NCBI GenBank assembly: GCA_902538855.1
Contig: CACBGS010000004.1
Span: 1 to 64,000, forward strand
Reading direction: 5' to 3'
Source of the DNA: an uncultured Coxiella sp.
GTDB taxonomy: Bacteria; Pseudomonadota; Gammaproteobacteria; Comchoanobacterales; Comchoanobacteraceae
Length of the DNA stretch: 64,000 nt
Shown: positions 35,587 through 44,635 of the stretch, in pieces
How the letters are laid out: each line of letters begins with the position of its first letter
How positions within the stretch are numbered: the first letter of the stretch is position 1
Program-made: the position numbers and the translations under genes
Notes under the pieces: generated by a model
Databases searched by the model: none
Told to the model about the DNA's origin: nothing
Seen by the model: the letters and a program-made list of their open reading frames with translations, nothing else

Positions 35587-38187
35587 GTGAATATTGAAAA
35601 ATTAACTACACAGTTTAGAAAAGCAATTGTCGATGCGCAGTCGTTAGCTCTTGGTAAAGAGCATACCGCTATTGAACCTGTACACGTACTTGTAACACTA
35701 TTAAAGCAGTCTGATGGTAGTACCAAGCCGTTACTAATACAAGCAGGTGCTAACATCAATACAGTTGAGTTAGGGTTAAATCAGCTGATGCAAAACATGG
35801 CGACCATGAAGCAAAGCGATGGCGAAATAAATATATCCCGTAGCCTGCAAAAAAATTTAAATCGTGCAGACCAGCTATCACAAAAAAGAGGTGACGCATA
35901 TATTTCAAGTGATCTCTTTATACAGGCTATAGTAGAAGGTAGCCAAGAGCCTGCTGGTGCTTTAAAAACGGCAGGTGTGACTTTAACAACGTTAACACAG
36001 GCAATTGAAAAAACTAGAAAGGGTAAAAATATAGACTCAGCAAGAGACGATGCAAGTGAGTCAGCGCTTGAGATGTATACATTTGACTTAACCGCTGAAG
36101 CAGAAAAAGGCAAACTTGATCCTGTTATTGGAAGAGATAGTGAAATAAGAAGAACCATTCAAGTGCTTGCAAGAAGAACTAAGAATAATCCGGTGCTTAT
36201 AGGCGCACCTGGCGTTGGAAAAACAGCTATTGCTGAAGGTTTAGCGCAGCGTATTGTAAATAACGAAGTACCGGAAGGGCTAAAAGGCAAATCTCTACGA
36301 GCGTTAGATTTAGCTGCTCTACTTGCAGGTGCTCGTTACAGAGGTGATTTTGAAGAAAGGCTAAAAGCAGTATTAAAAGATATTAAAAAAGAAAATGGTC
36401 AAGTTATTTTATTTATTGATGAGATGCATACCTTAGTTGGTGCAGGTAAGGCAGATGGTGCAATGGATGCAGGCAATATGCTAAAACCAGCATTGGCTAG
36501 AGGTGAATTACACTGCATTGGAGCAACAACATTAGATGAGTATAGAAAGTATATTGAAAAAGATGCAGCCTTAGAGAGAAGATTTCAAAAAATTATAGTC
36601 GATCAGCCAAGTGAATTGGATACTATAGCGATACTGCGTGGTCTTAAGGAGCGTTATGAGTTACACCATGCTGTTACGATTACAGATTCAGCGATAATTG
36701 CCGCAACACAATTATCTATGCGTTACATACAAGATAGACAGCTTCCTGATAAAGCCATTGATTTAATAGATGAAGCAGCAAGTAGGATTCGTACTGAGAT
36801 GGATTCTATGCCTGAAGAAATGGATGATTTGCATAGAAAGTTAATGCAGATGAAAATGGAGCAAACAGCATTAAAAAAAGAAGATGACCAAGCTGCACAA
36901 AAGCGTTTAGAAATATTAGAGCAACAGATTAGCACTACACAAAAGGACTATCAGGATTTAGAAGATATATGGCAAGCTGAAAAAGCAAGTATTCAGGGCG
37001 TACAATCCATTAAAGCAGAGCTTGATAATGCTAGAGTAGAATATGAAGCGGCTAGAAGAGCTGGAGATTTTTCAAAGATGTCAGAACTACAATATGGAAA
37101 AATACCAGATCTTGAAAAAAAGATTGTAAAACTTAACAGCGAAGAGCAGGATGAGAAAAAAGAACAAGCCAGATTATTAAAAAGCCAAGTCACAGAAGAA
37201 GAAATTGCAAGCGTAGTAGCTAAATGGACTGGCATACCTGTTGAAAAAATGCTCAGTAGCGAACGGGCACAGTTACTAAAACTAAAAGATTTATTACAGC
37301 AGTCGGTTATCGGTCAAGATAGAGCATGCCAGTTGGTAGCTGAGGCTGTACAGCGTTCTAGATCTGGTCTTGCAGATCCACAAAGGCCTGTAGGTTCGTT
37401 TTTATTTTTAGGACCAACTGGAGTTGGTAAAACTGAGCTATGTCGAACTCTAGCCAAAGTGCTATTTAATGACGAGCATAATATGATTCGTATAGATATG
37501 TCAGAATATATGGAAAAACATGCAGTAGCCAGATTGATTGGTGCGCCTCCAGGTTATGTAGGCTATGAAGAAGGAGGTTATCTCACTGAGCAGGTGAGAC
37601 GAAAACCTTACAGTGTTATACTACTTGATGAAGTAGAAAAAGCGCACTCAGATGTTTTCAATTTATTACTACAAGTTCTTGAAGATGGCCGTTTAACAGA
37701 TAGCCAAGGAAGAACAGTCGATTTTAGACAAAGTATATTAGTCATGACTTCAAATCTAGGCTCGCAACAAATACAAGATTTACAAGGAGAGGATAGTGAA
37801 ATAATACATGCCAGTGTGATGGATGAAGTCCGTAAGCATTTTAAGCCAGAGTTTATTAACCGTGTCGATGACTTTATTGTTTTTGCAAGCCTAGAAAAAG
37901 AGCAATTACTGAGTATATTAGATTTAAGGTTGCAAGATCTTATGCAAAGACTAGAAGCGCAGCAGCTAAATTGCAAGATATCTCAGCAAGCTAAAGAGTG
38001 GCTCTTAGAGAAAGGCTATGATCCTGCCTATGGAGCACGACCACTTAAAAGAGCAATTAAGCGCTACGTTGAAAATGAGCTGGCAAAAATATTACTTTCT
38101 GCACAGGCAGCACCAAAGAGTACCATTACGGTAGCAGTGAAGGATAATAAGCTAATATTTAATATTGATCCTGAAAATAAGCAATAA
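35587..38187 (+). CDS. clpB: ClpB disaggregase
   Basis: ClpB is the AAA+ chaperone that, with DnaK, rescues aggregated proteins. The 866 residues contain the N-terminal Clp_N repeats. The first AAA+ domain has GAPGVGKT at 206-213 and [12 protein letters not shown]. The coiled-coil middle domain (about 410-530) is specific to ClpB, as opposed to ClpA or ClpC. The second AAA+ domain has GPTGVGKT at 609-616 and LLDEVEKAH, followed by a D2 C-terminal part. It starts at GTG 35587, with GGGAG about eight bases upstream. The length equals the family norm (about 860). Confidence 0.98.
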   Translation: MNIEKLTTQFRKAIVDAQSLALGKEHTAIEPVHVLVTLLKQSDGSTKPLLIQAGANINTVELGLNQLMQNMATMKQSDGEINISRSLQKNLNRADQLSQKRGDAYISSDLFIQAIVEGSQEPAGALKTAGVTLTTLTQAIEKTRKGKNIDSARDDASESALEMYTFDLTAEAEKGKLDPVIGRDSEIRRTIQVLARRTKNNPVLIGAPGVGKTAIAEGLAQRIVNNEVPEGLKGKSLRALDLAALLAGARYRGDFEERLKAVLKDIKKENGQVILFIDEMHTLVGAGKADGAMDAGNMLKPALARGELHCIGATTLDEYRKYIEKDAALERRFQKIIVDQPSELDTIAILRGLKERYELHHAVTITDSAIIAATQLSMRYIQDRQLPDKAIDLIDEAASRIRTEMDSMPEEMDDLHRKLMQMKMEQTALKKEDDQAAQKRLEILEQQISTTQKDYQDLEDIWQAEKASIQGVQSIKAELDNARVEYEAARRAGDFSKMSELQYGKIPDLEKKIVKLNSEEQDEKKEQARLLKSQVTEEEIASVVAKWTGIPVEKMLSSERAQLLKLKDLLQQSVIGQDRACQLVAEAVQRSRSGLADPQRPVGSFLFLGPTGVGKTELCRTLAKVLFNDEHNMIRIDMSEYMEKHAVARLIGAPPGYVGYEEGGYLTEQVRRKPYSVILLDEVEKAHSDVFNLLLQVLEDGRLTDSQGRTVDFRQSILVMTSNLGSQQIQDLQGEDSEIIHASVMDEVRKHFKPEFINRVDDFIVFASLEKEQLLSILDLRLQDLMQRLEAQQLNCKISQQAKEWLLEKGYDPAYGARPLKRAIKRYVENELAKILLSAQAAPKSTITVAVKDNKLIFNIDPENKQ

Positions 38188-38188
38188 A

Positions 38189-38329
38189 CTAATATAGCTG
38201 GGATGTAGCCTGCATAAGCAGGAAAAATACCGATGCGAATATAGCGTTGCATATCATATTAGCAGTCATTAACTTAAGACCCAGAATCACCATATCTATT
38301 ATGCCAATTGCAAGAATTTGCTGCACCAT
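38189..38329 (-). CDS. possible 46-residue membrane peptide
   Basis: This short reading frame starts at ATG 38329 with AGGAG six bases upstream and an in-frame second ATG two codons earlier. It encodes MVQQILAIGIIDMVILGL followed by a second hydrophobic half (MICNAIFASVFFLLMQA) and a TAG stop. Two short transmembrane-like segments and an excellent Shine-Dalgarno argue that it is translated. It sits just after clpB on the opposite strand. I know of no family match. A CCTGC-N4-GCAGG hairpin (38209-38222) lies inside its 3' end. Confidence 0.4.
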   Translation of the reverse strand: MVQQILAIGIIDMVILGLKLMTANMICNAIFASVFFLLMQATSQLY

Positions 38330-38394
38330 GATCATCTCCTGCTAAGTATATTATCAACTTAAAACGTGTAGATGATTATGTCAATAGTAGATAG

Positions 38395-39756
38395 CTATCT
38401 TTCAGGGCTATGATGGCTTACTTGGCTGTAATTGATTGTTGATTTGGGGAAAAGTTGTTGCCAAAAAGTTCTCTTGGGTTGTTCCAATGCATCCGAATGC
38501 AGGTAGTCCTCATGTTTAGTACCAAGTTTTGGCAGAGACTTAAGAGTATGTAAGCAATTATTATAAATAAAGAACATAGACAAAATAGCAACAGATGCAG
38601 CTGTGCTTAAAGTCTGTATATGTAGATGTGGATTTGTGTTCATCAAATAAAGTGCACATACTATTAAAGCCAGTAACAGCACTGCACCCAAACCAAGGCG
38701 TAAATAGTGACTATAAAGTGATTGACTACAGGCAGAAGAGCTGTATGCACAATTATCCGATTTTTGTATAAATTTACTAAACCAGGATGTGAAAGTTTTA
38801 GTCTCAGTCTCGTTACGCTCATCATAGCCTTCAACACTATTTTTAAGATTCTTAATAGTTGGATCAGCATATATACTTGGAATTAATTTTTTAGCAGCCA
38901 AAGCAAAATGCTTAGCCAGCTTGTGATACAAACGTGAAGCAGCACTTCTAATCCTCTCATATAAACTATCATCAGCAGCTGTATATGCTTTATTTCTTTG
39001 TGAGAAGCAAATAGCTGCATCAGCCTGAGTAGTAATAGTGTGTTCAAGAAGTTCTAGTTTCTGTGAATTTTTTGCCCGACAACATAAGCCCTCAAATTGC
39101 ATAATGGGCTTTATACCAACAAAGGGATGGTTAGGATAATTTAAGTCTAGTTCTGTAACTATACGATCATGCAACGATTCATAGGTAGCAACTAAAGCAG
39201 GCTGTGTGATACTTGTCAGAGAGCTGTTAACAAAAGTGCCTATTTCACTGCTGTTATAATACTCACAAACAATTTTACGATACAAATTATCAACAATATT
39301 GATGAGCTTTTCATTATCAGTATGCGTAATTTCAACAATGGTATCGTTTTTATTAATAAAATATCTTGGCATTCTGTCATTGTTCCAAACAGGGTTAAGA
39401 TCACTACCACTGCGTAAGGAATAAATAGGGTAGGCATACCACATATAGGGGCGCTTATCAGTTTGTGCGCTGATATTAGGGTAGTAGGGTATATGTTGAC
39501 GAACCATACAGCCACTAGACATATCACTGGGTAATGATAATCGATGCATGGCATTAATAAAAGTTTGCATTTTGACCTTAGCGCCAGGAAATTCAGTGTC
39601 TAGAGCTATACTGCTACCACGAGCTGTTTCAGAGATAACATTTGCCGATTGTATCTCATCAGAATTAAAAAAATTTCCCTCTGTGTCGTATAATACTTCA
39701 CTAAATTTTTTACAAAAGTCCGGATGAGCTGAATAGGTAATAAAATCTTTAGCCAT
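38395..39756 (-). CDS. unknown protein with two C-terminal transmembrane segments
   Basis: I do not recognise this 453-residue protein. A large soluble N-terminal region (1-about 340) carries aromatic-rich segments such as PYMWYAYPIYSL and cysteine pairs (EGLCCRAKN). Near 350-400 are two adjacent hydrophobic segments (LGLGAVLLLALIVCALYLM and TAASVAILSMFFIY), and then a polar tail of about 60 residues. This hairpin topology is seen in many secreted effectors of Dot/Icm systems and in inner-membrane sensors, but that is only a general likeness. ATG 39756 is preferred to TTG 39762. It is divergent from the phosphatidyltransferase gene. Confidence 0.7.
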   Translation of the reverse strand: MAKDFITYSAHPDFCKKFSEVLYDTEGNFFNSDEIQSANVISETARGSSIALDTEFPGAKVKMQTFINAMHRLSLPSDMSSGCMVRQHIPYYPNISAQTDKRPYMWYAYPIYSLRSGSDLNPVWNNDRMPRYFINKNDTIVEITHTDNEKLINIVDNLYRKIVCEYYNSSEIGTFVNSSLTSITQPALVATYESLHDRIVTELDLNYPNHPFVGIKPIMQFEGLCCRAKNSQKLELLEHTITTQADAAICFSQRNKAYTAADDSLYERIRSAASRLYHKLAKHFALAAKKLIPSIYADPTIKNLKNSVEGYDERNETETKTFTSWFSKFIQKSDNCAYSSSACSQSLYSHYLRLGLGAVLLLALIVCALYLMNTNPHLHIQTLSTAASVAILSMFFIYNNCLHTLKSLPKLGTKHEDYLHSDALEQPKRTFWQQLFPKSTINYSQVSHHSPER

Positions 39757-39893
39757 AAGCAATACAGTAAAACTTAATTTATGGTATCGTTAAAAAAATT
39801 ACATGTCTACGTAATTGACTAAATAGTGTATAATTCTTACATACACATCGCTAGATATTCATTATAATAAGTAATATTTTCAATTAAATTAAT

Positions 39894-40457
39894 ATGTCAA
39901 AAGTATTGCTTCAGCATATGCCAAATATAATTTCTCTATCAAGAATACTCTTAGCTTTGATAGTGTTTTTTTTAGGCTACGACTACCTTCAGTCATCAGG
40001 TGTAATTTTGGTGACTATTTTAGCTGCAATAACAGATTTTTTTGATGGTCTAGCGGCGCGTTGGTTAAACTCTGAAACAGAATTTGGTAGACGTTTAGAT
40101 CCCTGTGCGGACGCCATATTCTTAGCAGCTATATTTGTGCTCCTATCAGAGAAGCTTGGCTTAGATGTATATATTATCATGCTAGTATTGCTACGATATA
40201 CTAGTATCGCTGCTATGCAATTGCACAGAATTGTTCTAGGCCATACTAACGTACAAGCCTTAGACAGTGGTAAATGGACCTTAGCTGCAAGTATGTTATG
40301 GATTGTATTCGCTATGTTGAATAATATGAGTTTTGTCTATAGTAAGAGTGCTATTTATTTTTGTAATGCTTATCAATTATGGTGGTTGGGAATAATGTTA
40401 TTAAGTTGGCTTGATTACTTCTTAGAATACAAAAATAGTATGGCTATGTCAGAGTAA
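39894..40457 (+). CDS. CDP-alcohol phosphatidyltransferase (PgsA-like)
   Basis: This is a membrane enzyme that moves a phosphatidyl group from CDP-diacylglycerol to an alcohol. The 187 residues hold the full catalytic signature DG-x2-AR-x8-G-x3-D-x3-D. The key residues are Asp48, Asp51, Gly52, Ala55-Arg56, Gly65, Asp69 and Asp73. Several hydrophobic helices follow. The length and the NIISLSRILLALIV opening match phosphatidylglycerophosphate synthase, but other CDP-alcohol transferases have the same signature, so pgsA is a reasonable rather than certain name. It lies between divergent and converging unknown genes. Confidence 0.88.
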   Translation: MSKVLLQHMPNIISLSRILLALIVFFLGYDYLQSSGVILVTILAAITDFFDGLAARWLNSETEFGRRLDPCADAIFLAAIFVLLSEKLGLDVYIIMLVLLRYTSIAAMQLHRIVLGHTNVQALDSGKWTLAASMLWIVFAMLNNMSFVYSKSAIYFCNAYQLWWLGIMLLSWLDYFLEYKNSMAMSE

Positions 40458-40533
40458 ATATTTTTATTTACTGGCATACATACGTCTTTATGATAAGAAG
40501 ACATGCTAGCTTATAAGGATTAGTTATTGTATT

Positions 40534-40854
40534 ATGATGATTAAATTTGCATCATGCAAACACAGGGTAAAGACCAGTATTATGAACGAAAAATCGATAG
40601 ATATTTTACCAGAAGATATTGATAGAATAATAGAAATGGCCTGGGAAGATCGTACACCATTTGAGGCTATACAAGCACAATTTGGTATTAATGAGAGTGC
40701 AGTCATAGTGCTTATGCGTAAAAAAATGAGTGATAAAGCATTCACAAGATGGCGTAAGCGGGTGAGTTCTAGAAAAACCAAACATGAGAAAATACGCAAT
40801 AGCAAAGTCAGCAGACATCAATCTTCATGCCAAAGAAAATTACACAGGCCTTAA
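40534..40854 (+). CDS. DUF2805/TIGR03643-family protein
   Basis: This is a small protein of unknown function with the pattern DRIIEMAWEDRTPFEAIQAQFGINESAVIVLMRKKMSDKAF, then FTRWRKRVSSRKTKH, which I recognise as the TIGR03643/DUF2805 family. The region looks like a helix-turn-helix and may bind nucleic acid. An ATG at 40582 (MNEKS) would give a product closer to family length; the upstream ATG 40534 adds 16 residues. The protein ends 13 bases before the convergent antiporter stop. Confidence 0.82.
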   Translation: MMIKFASCKHRVKTSIMNEKSIDILPEDIDRIIEMAWEDRTPFEAIQAQFGINESAVIVLMRKKMSDKAFTRWRKRVSSRKTKHEKIRNSKVSRHQSSCQRKLHRP

Positions 40855-40866
40855 AGAATTTTATCA

Positions 40867-41826
40867 TCAGCTGAAAAGAGTAGCTAAATAAACAATAAAT
40901 GATAGTAATAACACAGATCCTTCAATTCTATTAATTTGTTTGTGTTCATCAAACTTTGCGGCAAACAGCCAGAAGAGCATGGTCATGACAACCATTACTG
41001 AGAATTCACGCCATAAATTTTCAGTACCTATTGATTCAAGAGTAGCAATAGCAGGCAAAGGTAATATGCCAAGTAAACAAAATATATTAGAACCAATAAT
41101 ATTACCCACGCAAAGCTCATCTTCTTTATGAGCTAAACTCATCAAAGCCGTAGCAAGCTCAGGCAGGCTAGTGCCAACAGCGACCATACTCAAGCCAATA
41201 ACTAATTCGCTAAGTCCCATACTTTTGGCAATGCTCTGTGCAGAAACCACTAGCATATCAGAGCCAATTAATAGCAAGGATAAAAAGAATATAAATTGAA
41301 AAAAAGTCCACCAAACACTACTATTACTACTATCTTGATGGCTTGTAGTATTATCTGCAGTGCTGCTTGTTACACTAACAATACTAAATATGACAAAAAG
41401 TGCTAATAAAATACAACTATCTGGCACAGATAAATGCCCATCTAAAACCAAAAAAATAGTGATAAGTAATGCAATAAACAGTAAAGGAAGCTCCTGTTGT
41501 AGAACATTCATCGGTATAGCAATAGGACGTATTAGTGCTGAAAAGCCTAGGACCATCCCAATATTACTTATGTAGGAACCTAATGCATTACCTATACATA
41601 AATCAACTGACCCATGCCACAGTGCATTAGCAGAGACTAAAAACTCTGGTATTGATGTGCCAAAACCAATAAGAAATGTACCTACAATAAAAGGAGAGAT
41701 ATTATAGTTTTTTGCTATACTAACTGATGCACACACAAGGTAGTGGCTGCCGATTAACAGCAAAGCCAAGCCAAAACAAAAACTTAAAAAAGTGGGCAAC
41801 ATGATTAAAATAGCTTTTAAGATCAT
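40867..41826 (-). CDS. Na+/Ca2+ antiporter family (CaCA, YrbG-like)
   Basis: This is an inner-membrane cation antiporter of the calcium/sodium exchanger family. The 319 residues form two homologous halves of about five helices. Each half has an alpha-repeat: IGFGTSIPEFLVSANALWHGSVDLCIGNALGSYISNIG, and later VAVGTSLPELATALMSLAHKEDELCVGNIIGSNIFCLL. The Glu in GTSxPE in both halves is the ion-binding residue in the family. The length and composition match E. coli YrbG (about 325). Confidence 0.94.
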   Translation of the reverse strand: MILKAILIMLPTFLSFCFGLALLLIGSHYLVCASVSIAKNYNISPFIVGTFLIGFGTSIPEFLVSANALWHGSVDLCIGNALGSYISNIGMVLGFSALIRPIAIPMNVLQQELPLLFIALLITIFLVLDGHLSVPDSCILLALFVIFSIVSVTSSTADNTTSHQDSSNSSVWWTFFQFIFFLSLLLIGSDMLVVSAQSIAKSMGLSELVIGLSMVAVGTSLPELATALMSLAHKEDELCVGNIIGSNIFCLLGILPLPAIATLESIGTENLWREFSVMVVMTMLFWLFAAKFDEHKQINRIEGSVLLLSFIVYLATLFS

Positions 41827-41894
41827 CTAACTCTAGCCTGTTGCCAATCCATGTGCAAGTAGATTTTCTTTGTTATCAGTAAAGATATTTAGTA

Positions 41895-41914
41895 ATACCT
41901 GCTTAGGCAGGTAT
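41895..41914. other. perfect 8-bp inverted repeat with TTAG loop
   Basis: ATACCTGC and GCAGGTAT pair over eight bases around a four-base TTAG loop, within the 213-base gap between the antiporter and the rhodanese gene. No T run follows on either strand, so it is not a typical terminator. It could be an operator or an RNA hairpin in a leader. The same CCTGC-N4-GCAGG core occurs at 38209-38222. The rest of the gap shows no gene. Confidence 0.5.
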
Positions 41915-42039
41915 ATTAATCCTAAATAACAACATTCTAGATAAATAGCTGCCACAGCTTGCACAGATAATAAGAAGGAAATAGAATATTAATGGTAACT
42001 TATTTGTTGGGCGTAATAATTTTTTAGTGAGGTGAAAGT

Positions 42040-42402
42040 ATGGAGTTTAATAAGCTTATGCAAGTTAACGAATTAATCAAGCATGTTGAGCCAGAGCAGG
42101 TAAAGACATTACTAGATGAAAACAATATTATGTTTATTGATGTACGCAGTAAACAAGGATATGAAGCAGGCCATATACCGGGTGCAAAAAGTCTAGACAG
42201 AGGTATGCTAGAGTTCTATATATCAGATGGTAGCCCACTTGAGATTAAAGAAATTACCAGAGATAAAAATAGAAAATATATTATTTATTGTAACAAAGGT
42301 GGTCAGAGCGCTTTAGCGACAAAAACATTTAATGATATGGGTTATGCTAATGCCTACAATTTAAAAGGAGGATACAGCGCTTGGTCATTACTACAAGACT
42401 AG
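42040..42402 (+). CDS. rhodanese-domain sulfurtransferase
   Basis: This is a single-domain rhodanese of 120 residues, which would move a sulfane sulfur via an active-site cysteine. The motifs are FIDVRSKQGYEAGHIPGAKSL and IIYCNKGGQSA with catalytic Cys84, then NLKGGYSAW at the end. Strong GAGGTG lies seven to eight bases before ATG 42040. The active-site loop CNKGGQSA fits the single-domain GlpE-like group. It converges with the sugE-like gene, with only a six-base gap. Confidence 0.93.
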   Translation: MEFNKLMQVNELIKHVEPEQVKTLLDENNIMFIDVRSKQGYEAGHIPGAKSLDRGMLEFYISDGSPLEIKEITRDKNRKYIIYCNKGGQSALATKTFNDMGYANAYNLKGGYSAWSLLQD

Positions 42403-42408
42403 CAAGTT

Positions 42409-42726
42409 TTAGAGAAATTTTAGACCTGAAACACCAAGGATGATTAAGCCTAGACAGCCAATTCTGAGAATGCTGGCACTATCACCAAAAAAGTATATGC
42501 CGATTACTGCAGTTCCTGCTGCACCAATACCTGTCCATACAGCATATGCAGTGCCAATAGGTAGAGTTTGTATAGCTTGAGATAAGCTGTAAAAGCTTAG
42601 GACGCCAAAAAAAACAGTAGCTAAACTTGGCCAAAGATTGGTAAAGCCTTCATTAAATTTCAAGCCAAGAGCCATAAATATTTCAAAAAAGCCAGCAAGT
42701 AAAAGCATAATCCAGGCGTATTGCAT
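42409..42726 (-). CDS. sugE: SMR-family exporter, SugE/Gdx type
   Basis: This is a small multidrug-resistance-family protein of four transmembrane helices (105 residues). The Glu in AGFFEIFMALGLK (residue 15) is the conserved membrane-embedded carboxylate. TLPIGTAYAVWTGIGAAGTAVIG is the SugE/Gdx signature. Such proteins usually export guanidinium or quaternary ammonium compounds. No guanidine riboswitch-like leader is obvious upstream. It converges with the rhodanese gene. Confidence 0.92.
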   Translation of the reverse strand: MQYAWIMLLLAGFFEIFMALGLKFNEGFTNLWPSLATVFFGVLSFYSLSQAIQTLPIGTAYAVWTGIGAAGTAVIGIYFFGDSASILRIGCLGLIILGVSGLKFL

Positions 42727-42838
42727 AATATTAAAGTATTGAAAATCTTAATTATTGTATCAATTTTTTAGAGTCAGTCAAGAAGTAAGACATAAATAAC
42801 AATATTTATTTTAATAAGTTCTTAATCTAGTAATATAT

Positions 42839-42867
42839 TGACAATTAACAAGAAAAATATTAAAATT
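42839..42867 (+). promoter_or_regulatory. near-consensus sigma-70 promoter for the gene at 42895
   Basis: A perfect TTGACA is separated by 17 bases from TAAAAT (one mismatch to TATAAT). The predicted start falls about 20 bases before ATG 42895, so the leader is short and lacks a clear Shine-Dalgarno. It is one of the two best promoters in the window; the other drives the giant genes. Confidence 0.65.
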
Positions 42868-42894
42868 AAATACGTGAAAATTTAAATAAATAAT

Positions 42895-43854
42895 ATGAAA
42901 ACAACAATAAATTTTATAGATTCCAATCCGTATTCTTTTCTTGGAAGAAAAGCAATAGAGAGAAATACAGCCAGTCCAACAGCAGTAGCACATATTTTCG
43001 AAGACGGGATACAGCAGTTGCCAGTTACATTTGCAGTTGCATATCCAGATATAGAATTATGCAGAGATTTAAGAGCTTTAGCTAGAGGCAATCCATCTAA
43101 TCAAAATTATATAAATTTAAAAAATAGGTCAAAATCATTTCATCACATCAGCTTATCTTTAGAAGATGTTCCCTATGGTGTTGGCAAAAAAGATTTAAAT
43201 GAGTGTATGAAACAAATTGAGGAACAATCAATGCAACAAAACAGACCAGGATTAAGTATTAAGGACTACGACGATATAGCTGTTGCAATAAGTGAGAAAA
43301 ATACTGAGAAGCTAAAAGAATTATATGAAAATATTGAAAAAAAATGTATAAATACTGATGATATTTATCTGGCACTTGAAGCGAAAAAAGCAGAAATTCT
43401 TATTGCTCTTGGTAAGCATGAGCAAGTAATAGAGAATTTATCTACTATACTCATACAATTTCCTCATGATGAATTTTGTTCTTATCTATATGCAGAAGCG
43501 TTAATAGATAATACCAAAGGACTAGGCTTTTTTGACTGTGGTAAAAAAGATTGTGAATTAAGTCTTGCATTACAGATAGTGACCGACCTTAATCAAAATA
43601 AAGATATAAACCAGTTGTCTGATATCAGAACCTACAGCTCTAAACATTTTCTGATTATGGCTAAATACTATATTAAGTGTGCCAAGCAGTATGAGTTAGA
43701 CAGTCATGAATTGGTAAGACAGTCAATAGCAATGGCTAATAACATCAGTCACACTAGCATATACTACAAAGAAGGGTTAGCAATAGCTAAGCAAGGGCAG
43801 GATTTACTACAAGATTCGCAATGTAAAACAGAGGCAGGTTGCAGTATATCATAA
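42895..43854 (+). CDS. unknown protein with TPR-like C-terminal half
   Basis: I do not recognise this 319-residue protein. The N-terminal part (1-about 120) has no obvious domain. The second half is all-helical, with repeat-like pairs (EKNTEKLKELYENIEKK, LALEAKKAEILIALGKHEQVIENL, DEFCSYLYAEALIDN) that resemble degenerate tetratricopeptide repeats. No signal peptide or membrane segment is seen. It has its own strong promoter (42839-42867) and its own terminator (43866-43906), so it is a single-gene unit. A protein-binding or effector role is possible but unsupported by motifs. Confidence 0.75.
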   Translation: MKTTINFIDSNPYSFLGRKAIERNTASPTAVAHIFEDGIQQLPVTFAVAYPDIELCRDLRALARGNPSNQNYINLKNRSKSFHHISLSLEDVPYGVGKKDLNECMKQIEEQSMQQNRPGLSIKDYDDIAVAISEKNTEKLKELYENIEKKCINTDDIYLALEAKKAEILIALGKHEQVIENLSTILIQFPHDEFCSYLYAEALIDNTKGLGFFDCGKKDCELSLALQIVTDLNQNKDINQLSDIRTYSSKHFLIMAKYYIKCAKQYELDSHELVRQSIAMANNISHTSIYYKEGLAIAKQGQDLLQDSQCKTEAGCSIS

Positions 43855-43865
43855 TAAAAGCATTC

Positions 43866-43906
43866 TAGAAGTAGTCTTATAAGGCTGCTTCTACTTTTGT
43901 TTTTTC
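43866..43906 (+). terminator. rho-independent terminator after the TPR-like gene
   Basis: TAGAAGTAG and CTGCTTCTA pair over nine bases (one G-U) around a ten-base loop, followed by a T-rich tail. It lies 11 bases after the stop codon and overlaps the 3' end of the convergent SH3 gene. Confidence 0.75.
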
Positions 43907-44493
43907 TCTATAGCCGCCATTTTCTTGTTAAGTGAATCTATTTGGGCTTTTAATTGAGCATTTTCAGTTGTACTCTCACCACTCTCATCATTCTCGTCAA
44001 CATCATACATTGGGCCTATTAGTATTTCTTCAAGTAGTTTGCGCTGGCGATCCCACATCCGCCTTGCATTCTTAGCAGCTTTTTCATAGCGTATTTTCTG
44101 CTGAGCAGGACTGATTTTCTTTACAGTATATTTATGGTTATCACCGTCGAATTGTACAACATAGGATTGACTCCAAGCGCTATCAACATGTTTTTGAATA
44201 TCTTCATCCCTTGCCCAGCCTTTTGTTTTGCCATCAGCTGATACAACTTGAACCCACTGTGATCTTTCAACACTAAAGTTTTCTGTAATTGCTATATCAC
44301 CAACAGTTTTAGATTTAAGATCAGGTTCTTTATAGATGGGTAAGGGAAAGTTGCTGGCTTTATCAAGAGAAGATGTCTGATAGTAACTGGCTTGAAAATT
44401 ACGCATAGAATAAGCGGTTTGTGATGTTAGTAACAATAATACGTGCAAAACAAAAGTACCGGTTAGTATGTATTTTCTCACTATGATCTCCAA
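43891..44493 (-). CDS. secreted bacterial SH3-domain protein
   Basis: This is a 200-residue exported protein. A signal peptide (hydrophobic YILTGTFVLHVLLLLTSQTA) is followed by a bacterial SH3 domain. That domain comprises SNFPLPIYKEPDLKSKTVGDI, then ENFSVERSQWVQVVSADGKTKGWARDEDIQ, the usual W-x-x-V and G-W-x pattern. A charged linker (rich in K, D and E) and a C-terminal coiled coil (AQLKAQIDSLNKKMAAIE) come last. Periplasmic peptidoglycan interaction is plausible by analogy. It is divergent from the gene at 44636. Confidence 0.85.
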   Translation of the reverse strand: MEIIVRKYILTGTFVLHVLLLLTSQTAYSMRNFQASYYQTSSLDKASNFPLPIYKEPDLKSKTVGDIAITENFSVERSQWVQVVSADGKTKGWARDEDIQKHVDSAWSQSYVVQFDGDNHKYTVKKISPAQQKIRYEKAAKNARRMWDRQRKLLEEILIGPMYDVDENDESGESTTENAQLKAQIDSLNKKMAAIEKKQK

Positions 44494-44635
44494 AAAGTCT
44501 TTTAAATAATATAAACAATAGAGATGGGTTTAACAAGAGCTTTTTATTAGCAAATGCGAGGGTAAAGATAAAAAATCCAAACGTTAATAAGAAATATGCT
44601 ATAACTGTATCGATGAATATTAGTGGTGTTAATTT

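Noticed and set aside
35475-37976. Several minus-strand open frames of 70-125 codons across clpB
   Set aside because: All are antisense to ClpB with unusual Cys and Ser content and no ribosome-binding sites; they are shadow frames of a highly conserved gene.
39826-39840. TATAAT-like box upstream of the phosphatidyltransferase gene
   Set aside because: TTGACT lies only eight bases upstream and no -35 box occurs at the correct distance, so a promoter is not supported.
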